Assembly (NCBI GenBank): GCA_022376515.1
Contig: WTXI01000092.1
Location: 62,001-126,000, forward strand
Direction: 5' to 3'
Length of the DNA: 64,000 nt
Origin: Lactifluus volemus
Taxonomy: Eukaryota; Basidiomycota; Agaricomycetes; Russulales; Russulaceae
The position numbers and the translations under genes are program-made. Positions 56,529-64,000 of the stretch are shown here, piece by piece. Numbering within the stretch: position 1 is the first letter of the stretch; each line of letters opens with the position of its first letter. A model generated the notes under the pieces. The model worked only from the letters and a program-made list of their open reading frames with translations, was not told the DNA's origin and did no database searches.

Positions 56529-59500
56529 ATGGGCTCTAAGAAGAGAAGTTTGGAGGATGCCACTTCTCCCAAAGCGAAGAAGTCCAAGGTAGTCGAAGGG
56601 AGCGCAGATAAGAAAGAAAAAAAGCCCAAGGCGAAACTCGACAAGCCGCTACAGCACACCTCCAATCTCGTACCGGAGGAGATTGACTTCCCTCGAGGTG
56701 GCGGGACAACTTGCACACCCCAGGAGGTGAAGGCCATTCGTGCGGAGGCTATAAAGGAGGCAGACGAGGAGTTATTCAAGGTGCGAGAACACTGAAATTA
56801 TCAGGAGGCTATGTCCTAATGATTACCGTCTCTCTAAGGAGAACACGCTGAAGATGAAGAGCTCGCGTAAAAAGTCGGATACCAAGGGTAAAGGCAAAGC
56901 AATTGACGGAGGCAGGAAGGAGACAAATGCTATACGAATAGAGCATCTTAACTACAAGGTGTGTCTTGTGAAACCGTTCGGGAGCCCTCATATGTATCAT
57001 ACCCGCAATAGCGCATCACTGTTGGGATGAAGATTCTTGCGCAGGTTGTCTCTATTGGACCTCTGGCTCTTGTTGTTTCCCTGCCCAACCAATTATATGG
57101 GCATGTGCCAATCACCCAAATTTCCTCCGAGCTTACTTGTTCTCTGGAGTCCATGGACGTGGACGATAAGCCACCTCCAGACGATAATGATGGTGATGAT
57201 GATGATGAGAACGATGACGAAGTGGTAGAAGAAAAAACATCTCGCGTTCCTGACTTGCTTGACCTCTTCGGCCTGGCCAGTATCTTCGTTGTGTGGTGAT
57301 TGATTCACACGCTGCTGGTACACAGGGACAGTTGCTGGAGCAGGTCGAGCAAAAGATGAGGCTGAGAAGGCTAGCCGGCGGGTGGAGCTGAGCCTCATCC
57401 CGGAGCAAGTGAATAAAGGGGTAGTCAAAACGGACTTGAAGTCTGGCTTCGTGAGTGGTTGCATATCACTCTCATAACCATCTCACTCATACAGGTGTAG
57501 ACCATGTCCGCTCCGTCAAAAGTATTGAAGACCATGGATACATCCTTAATCTCGGGATCCCAGAAGTCTCTGGTTTCCTATCCTTCAAAGATGCAACGAA
57601 AGCGCTAAAGAGCTCGTCAAAGCTTCCGTCGGTAGTATAGTTGACGTCTCCGTTTCGAAACTATCCAGCAACGGGCGGACATGTAATGTGACGATTGTTC
57701 CTGCAAGCATAAAGTCGTCTCATGTACGTCCACGCATACTCCACCCGACGTTATATAGTAACCTTCGCGTTTAGCTGACCGAAATCACCAATGTGACATC
57801 GATTCTTCCCGGAGAACTCGTACAATGTCTGGTTACAAGTGTCTCATTTGTCGGGCTGAATGTTCAAGTCTTGGGCTATTTTGATGGCACTATTGATGAA
57901 TATCACCTTCCACCAGGCGATCCAACCGATAATTTCAAGGCAGGCAAGAAGGTCAAGGCTAGGGTACTGTACGAGATTCCGGGTACCTCGCCGCCACGCT
58001 TTGCCCTCTCACTCGCCAGTCATATAATCTCTTTGGAGCGAAGAACCATTAATGCAGAAGACGACGAGCACGTCGCCAATTTAGATGAAGCATACCCTAT
58101 CGGTACCATTCTGGAAGCCGTGAAGGTCGTTAGGGTAGAGGCCGAGCGTGGTCTGCTGGTTGATGTGCAGGAGAATGTGCAAGGATTTGTTCACGTGAGT
58201 TTACTTGCCGCCCTCCCACGTTTATCTCAAGGCCTCCTAGATTTCTCAGACATCCGATGATTATGTCCCTTCGTTATCTGCTTCTTCAGGAGCATGGAAA
58301 GTTGGTGCTTCGCGTCGTGCTCGGGTCACAGGGTACTACCCTTTTGATGGTATCCTTCAACTGTCTATGCGCACCTCGGTTCTAGAGCAGAAATTCCTCA
58401 AAGTCTCTGATGTCCAAGTTGGAGTGCTACTGAAAGGCATTGTCAAGAAGCTCACTGATAGCGCTTTGTTTGTATCTATCTCCGGAAGTGTGGACGGCGT
58501 CATCTTTCCCAATCACTATGCAGATATCATATTGAAACATCCGCAGAAGAGATTCAAAGAAGGGTCGAACATCAAGTGCCGCGTAAGTAAATACCCGACC
58601 ATGGAAGGCATACTGGTAACTTATCCAATTATCAGGTCCTTGTCGTCGACCCTGAGCGGAAGAGAGTAGCTTTGACTGCCAAGAAGACTCTGGTTGAATC
58701 CGACCTACCTCTTATCTCTCACTTTGAGCATGCCCAAGTCGGTATGGTGACTCACGCTGTCATCTTCAAGATAATGGAAAAACGCTTGCTCGTGGAGTTT
58801 TTCAACAACGTCAAAGGTGCTATTCCACTGAATGAAGCTGGGTAAAAGAACAACTATACATTTCTTTGTTCTCGTTGCTGAGATTTCGTTAGCGAAAACT
58901 TGGTTGGCCCTTTAACAGATTCGTTCGTTGTGGGTAAGCCAGTCAAGGTCCGCATCATCTCGGTGGACGCCGAAATGGGAAACATCACCGCCAGCATTCG
59001 TTGCGCCGCGCCTAGCTTTGACATCAACGTTGCCGACATTAGTGCTGTTGAGATCGGTACCAACGTCGAAGGCGTGGTGGCCGAAATCCACAAAGATCAT
59101 ACCCTTTTGTCACTCAAGCAATCAAACATCCGCGCACTCTTATCGTTAAAAATCTAGCAAACCACCGCAACCTCTCTGTCTCTCAGTTGCGGACTTCTCT
59201 CAAGATCGGCGAAGAACTGGATGAGCTTGTCGTGGTCACACGTAATCCGGAGAAGGGCATAGTGATCGTCGCGAACAGACCAAAGACGAAGCCAGCCCTG
59301 GAGCATAAACAGGTCCTGACTATGGAGACGGTTGAAATCGGACAAATAGTTGGTGGTCGGGTGCTCCGCCACTCCCACAATGGCACGGTCATCAAATTTT
59401 CTGGGAAGATTACGGGTTCTTTGCACCCTACCGACTCATCGGATGATTATGAGACGGGCATACCTTACCCGGCCCTCGACTCGATCATCAAAGCTGCGGT

Positions 59501-61782
59501 GATCTCCATCGACAAGGACAAGAAGCAGCTCGTTGTATCCACACGCGAGTCAAGAACTCTGTCAGAAGATCATCCCCCAATCGTCGATCGAGAAATCAAT
59601 GGGATCGAAGACCTGAAAGTCGGCGAGACGGTCCGTGGCTTCGTCAAAGGTATACCAGAGCACGGATTATTCGTCACTCTAGGTCGTACGATCGATGCGC
59701 GAGTGCAGATCAAAGAGCTCTTCGATGAGGTATGGTGCCAATATATATCGCCTTGAGATTGTTCATGACATCATCAAATAGTTCGTGAAGGAATGGAAGC
59801 CTCGTTTCCAACTGAACCAGCTCGTGAAAGGCCGCGTTCTCAGGTTAGTTTCTTTTCTCACTGAATGCATCAGTTGTAGCTGAAATCATAGTCTAGCGTT
59901 GATACCGTCAATCGAAAGGTTGAACTGAGCTTCCGCTCGGGAAACCCGTCGAAGTTAACTGGACCCACGCGCTCTCTATCGGACTTCCAGGCAGGCCAAA
60001 AGATTCAAGGTCGCGTGAAGAAAATCGAAGATTATGGGCTTTTCATTGAGATCGAAGGAACCAAGGTGTCTGGCTTGTGTCATAAATCTGAGGTGCATGC
60101 TCATCGTTTTGGTGTTGCGTACCCTGCTGAATTGCCTCACAGCTATCCGATAACAAGGACGCAGACACTACCTTGGCTCTGCGCAGTTTCCGGGAAGGAG
60201 ATATGGTGAAGGCCGTTGTTTGTTCCGTTGACCTCGACAAACGGCGCATATCATTCAGTCTCAAACCGTCTCGCTTCACAGATGAAGATTCAAACAAATG
60301 GATGACGCCTCTTCGGAAGATCAGGGCCCATTAGGCGTCATCGAGGATGTCGAGATGTCAAGCGTCGGCGATGATAATGCGGCAGCCTCGGACGACGACA
60401 AAGGTCATGACTCCGACATTGAACCCATGGTGGTAGACGTCGACGCCGGTATTCAAAGTCTCAATCTGAAACAGCTCGACCCACCCGCCCTCAGTAGCGC
60501 GCGTCCGGCTCCCACTTTCAAGATACAAGGCGGTTTCCGGTGGACCGGCGACATTCCCCAAGAGCATACTGATGGACCTGAGTCTTCTGAGGATAGCGAC
60601 GACGACGGGCAACAGCATAACAAAAAGAAGCGCAAGAAGAAAAAGCAAGTCGAACTGGACCTGACTGCTGACATGCAAGCCAAGACGCCAGAGTCGACCA
60701 GCGATTTTGACCGCGTGTTGCTCGGGTCCCGAATTCGTCTTACCTCTGGATCCAGTACATGTCGTTCCAGTTGCAGCTGGCCGAGATTGAAAAGGCCCGC
60801 GAGATTGCCAAGCGTGCGTTGGCCACGATCAACTTTCGCGAGGAGAAGGAGAGGCTCAACGTGTGGATCGCACTAATGAACTTGGAGAACGTCTACGGCA
60901 GCGACGAGTCCCTGGAACCGTGTTCAAGGATGCCGCGCGTCATTGCGAGCCCAAAACAGTCCATCTGAGGCTCGCTTCTATCCTTGAACAGTCCGAAAAA
61001 CACGAGGTAAAGTTTTTATTCGTGCCCGTGTGACAACAGACAATAAATCCGGAAACCTTTCTTCGTCGTTGCAGAAGGCGGAGGAGCAGTACAAGCGAAC
61101 GTGTAAAAAGTTTGGGCAGAGCTCTAAAGTCTGGACCTATTCGGCGAGCACTACCTGAAGCGAGGTGAGGTGGAGCAAGCTCGAATGCTCCTCCCCCGGA
61201 GTCTTCAGAGTCTAGAAAAGCGTAAACGTACGTTCTTCGTCTTGTGCTCCCTCGCGCGCGTTTTCTCTCTCAGCTCATCAACTCAACTCGCGCCTGCTCT
61301 GATTCGCACAGACCTCAAGACCATCTCCAAATTTGCTCAGCTGGAATATAAGTTGGGCGAACCCGAGCGGGGAAAGACGTTATTCGAGGGCATCGTCGAC
61401 TCTCATCCAAAACGATGGGACCTCTGGTACATATACATCGACATGGAGGCCAGCCAGAACGACATGCAAAGCATCAGGTTCGTCCCGTCCTCTCTGCACA
61501 TTCCGTTCCGTCTTAAAAACAACGATTCTTCTTCTTAGAAACCTCTTTGATCGTGTGTTTGTTCAAAAAATGACAAGTCACAAGGCAAAGTGAGCTCAAG
61601 TCCATCCACCTTCTCTCGTGTGATCTTCGCACTGACTTTTGAAAATTCTTAGGGCCTTCTTCAAGAAGTGGCTCGCACTCGAGAAAAGGATCGGCGATGA
61701 GGAAGGTGCCGAGACGGTCAAAGCAAAGGCTATCGAATGGACTCGGCGGGCCGCAGCACACTCAACAGGGGGCGAGGAATGA
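56529..61782 (+). CDS. rrp5: rRNA biogenesis protein Rrp5, with several apparent single-base frameshifts
   Basis: Large nucleolar protein for processing of 18S and 5.8S rRNA precursors. Exon 1 reads [18 protein letters not shown] and [17 protein letters not shown], the typical Rrp5 start. Many S1 RNA-binding repeats follow, for example [73 protein letters not shown] and [20 protein letters not shown]. An acidic linker comes next, then C-terminal HAT/TPR helices: [36 protein letters not shown] and [20 protein letters not shown]. Splices join well, but the frame breaks near 57269, 57326, 57595, 59145, 60297, 60729, 60917 and 61136. Each is cured by adding one base, and no nonsense substitution was found. 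A further doubtful join is at 57494. The stop is at 61780-61782. Confidence 0.88.
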
Positions 61783-62104
61783 TGTTCAACGCACATGCAT
61801 TGACTTTTAAAGAGGTAGTAGCCTCTCGAGGGTGTGTAGTGCTCCGAAAATATATATATATCACACATCGGGGGAAGCAGGCCGGACAATTAGGAGTAAA
61901 AGATAATAAAGCAAAAAAAAACCAACAATGAGTGTGGGCGACATCATACGTCGAGATCGGTAGGGTATATGTGCCGAGGTTGTAAGGAGTGAATAAAAAA
62001 ACACGTGATAGACATAGAAAGCATGGGGGAAGCATGTCAGAGGCAGATTGCACTGATGAAGCATGGTTCAAAAAATAATGAGAGTCGTGTCTAGGTGCCG
62101 GTTG
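61783..62104. other. Convergent 3' intergenic region
   Basis: About 320 bases, AT-rich (a TA repeat near 61850, an A run near 61915). It is the 3' flank of rrp5 and of the coiled-coil gene; no gene seen. Confidence 0.45.
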
Positions 62105-64000
62105 TCAAGGCCGTGACCGCGTGCGTTCGTGGTTAAAAGTCTGCTCGTACTCGCTTGGTGGTCGTCGGCTGCTGTTGAGAGTATTCGCGAATTGACGCTG
62201 CCAGTTGTCAAACTCGCCACCCGAGATGCGCGAGTTAAAGTTGAGCGCGTCCGAGCTCGCCGTGCTCACAGGCCGGTCCGACATGGAGATGGCCGACGTG
62301 CGACGATCCCGGCCAAAGGCGGGTTCGTCGTCCTCGAGGAGGAGCCCAATCTTATGCGAGAGCTGCTCGTTCTCCCGCTTGAGTGCATTATTTTCGGTGC
62401 TGAGTCGTTCGAGCAGCGTCTCATCGTGGCCGCCGCGCGCGATGACCAAGGCGGATCTCTGCTGCTCGACCTCCTGTTCCAGCTCCTCGATGCGCGACAG
62501 GCGTTCGTCAGACTCGCGCTGAGCCGCCACGAGGCTGTTGCGCATTGTCCCGAGATCCTTCTCGAGCGATTCGATGCGCAGTCGTAGGTCCTTGTTTTCA
62601 CTGATCGCACGCTGTGATTGGCGTTGCATATCGATGAGCTGGCTGCGGAGTGATTCGCTCGATCGTCCGTCGTCCGAAAGAGGCGTCCCACGACCATTAA
62701 CACGCGGTCGGGTCGACTCCGCGCCGCCAGATGAGCCACGTAACGAGTCGACCTCGGTGAGCAAACTCGTGTTGAGACCCTTCTGCTTCATCAGTTCGTC
62801 TTTCATGCGCCGGTTCAGCCGTTCCGTTTCTCTATACAAGGGGGACAAAACACATTGAGGTCTATCATCCACGGTCTACGCGGGAACCAAACCTACTTCA
62901 CGAGCTGCACCGCGAGGCGGTAGTCATCCTCAAGCTGCTGCATGCGTGCCTTGTAACTCCGCTCCACATCTTCGGTTCTTCGTTCTGCCTCCGCGATACG
63001 GGCATCGCTCGAGAAGCTGTCATCCAAACCGCTGCGTGTCAAGGCCGGGCTCTGCGTGCTGCGCAGACGATCCAGCTGATTCGACATCGCGCTGACCTGC
63101 GCGAGTGCATCTTGCTTCTGGCGTGACACCGTCTGCAACTCGCGCTCTGTCTTCTCTTGCAAGCGCGTATATTGTGACAGCTTCGTCTCTAGCTCCGCAA
63201 CCTTTGAGGCCGTCTCGCTTTCGGTTTTCGCTGGCAAGCCGTCATTGTTAAGCACGATATCGTTCTCCGCCAAGTAGTTCCGTAGCATATCGAGTCGCAG
63301 CGCTGCATCCGCCGCGTCCTTCGCCTTCTGCTTCAGCTCCGACTCGCGCAAGGCGAGGTCCTGGCGTGCGCGACCACTTTCTGCGACCGCATTGCTAAGC
63401 TGAGCTCGTAGGCCAGCGATCTGAGTGTTCAAACCAAGGGCCTCCGTCTCGCTTTCGCGGGCCTTGCGGCGCTCATGCGTGAGCTCCCCGTGCGAGTCCT
63501 CAAGCCGTTTTGTCGCATCCTTGAGCATAGCCCGTAGCGACGCAACCTCAGCCTCCAAAGCTTGCACGTGTTCCAAGTGCCCACGCGTGAGCCGGTCCTC
63601 ATCCGTCTTGAGGTCGCGATGGGTGTCGATAAGTTCACCAAGACCCGTCGTAGTCAGAGCACGGAATGCATCCGCCTCTTCCCGGCTCTTGGCCCAGGCG
63701 TTCTCCGCATCCGTGAGCCGTGATCGGATCGCCTTCAGTTCAGACATCTTCGTATCGAGCTCGCCACGCGTTTCAGCAAGTTCCGTTTCGTATTGCGCGA
63801 TCTGCTCACGTGCACGTTGGTTCTCCTCGTCGACTTCGCGGGCCCGGGAAGATGCTTTCTGCAGCGCGCCCTGAGCCTGCTCGAGAGCGCGCACATGTTG
63901 GTCGCGCGAGAGCAGCAGTTCCTCGACCTGGGTCTGCACGTTCACAAGTTCAGCGTCCTTCTGCTCGGCCAGTGATGTCTGCGCGATCAGTTGATCCGCT
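62105..64000 (-). CDS. Long coiled-coil protein, C-terminal part (runs off the window)
   Basis: The frame is open from the window edge ([19 protein letters not shown]) through about 370 residues of heptad-rich sequence. One intron (about 62836-62896) joins QLVK to [18 protein letters not shown]. More coiled coil follows ([40 protein letters not shown]), then a serine-rich linker ([20 protein letters not shown]) and the tail [20 protein letters not shown]. It resembles myosin-tail or paramyosin-like fungal proteins in general composition. No motor or other domain lies in this window, so the family cannot be named. The 5' end is missing. Confidence 0.75.

Noticed and set aside
1..64000. CRISPR arrays, prokaryotic operons, rRNA genes
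   Set aside because: No regularly spaced short repeats, no Shine-Dalgarno-led gene strings and no rRNA signature. Gene structure is eukaryotic throughout.

Overview
The window is nuclear DNA from a filamentous basidiomycete, probably an agaricomycete. Genes are dense and broken by many short GT-AG introns of about 45-75 bases. Recognisable proteins are fungal: a fused GARS-AIRS purine enzyme, Med7, Rpn5, Sld2, Pal1, SF3a2, Rrp5 and mitochondrial mS23. There is no operon logic, CRISPR array or prokaryotic signal. All identifications come from reading the translated sequence; no database search was run.

Left part (1-13.3 kb): a Myb/SANT-like gene broken by an in-frame stop, the bifunctional purine gene ade5,7, two large Ser/Pro-rich proteins of unknown function, and a small conserved-looking protein whose reading frame is ambiguous.

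Middle part (13.9-43.7 kb) is the accessory and most dynamic region. Four full three-exon short-chain dehydrogenase/reductase (SDR) genes lie head-to-tail with two SDR relics. Between them are antisense 5' fragments of a 4-coumarate-CoA-ligase-like (4CL-like) acyl-CoA ligase gene, some still carrying its start codon and TATA box. The ancestral unit therefore looks like a divergent 4CL-like/SDR pair sharing an intergenic region, which was tandemly amplified and then lost the 3' half of the ligase each time. Two full-length ligase genes lie downstream (32.8-35.4 and 41.0-43.6 kb), separated by a DUF2235 (Tle1-like) hydrolase, Med7 and a short acidic BCL7-like protein. The region also holds a retroposon with a poly-A tail and a 14-base target duplication, and an AT-rich element of about 3.4 kb that appears to split an Lnt/nitrilase-like membrane protein gene and carries a decayed Sec2-type fragment.

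Right part (43.7-64 kb) is housekeeping: mS23, Rpn5, a leucine-rich-repeat-like protein with a striking nine-copy 11-residue repeat, Sld2, Pal1, SF3a2 (with 4- and 8-base exons), Rrp5, and a long coiled-coil protein that runs off the window end. Rrp5 needs at least eight single-base insertions to restore one reading frame; all are deletions, mostly in short homopolymers, while its neighbours read cleanly. This suggests local sequence error, or less likely recent gene decay.
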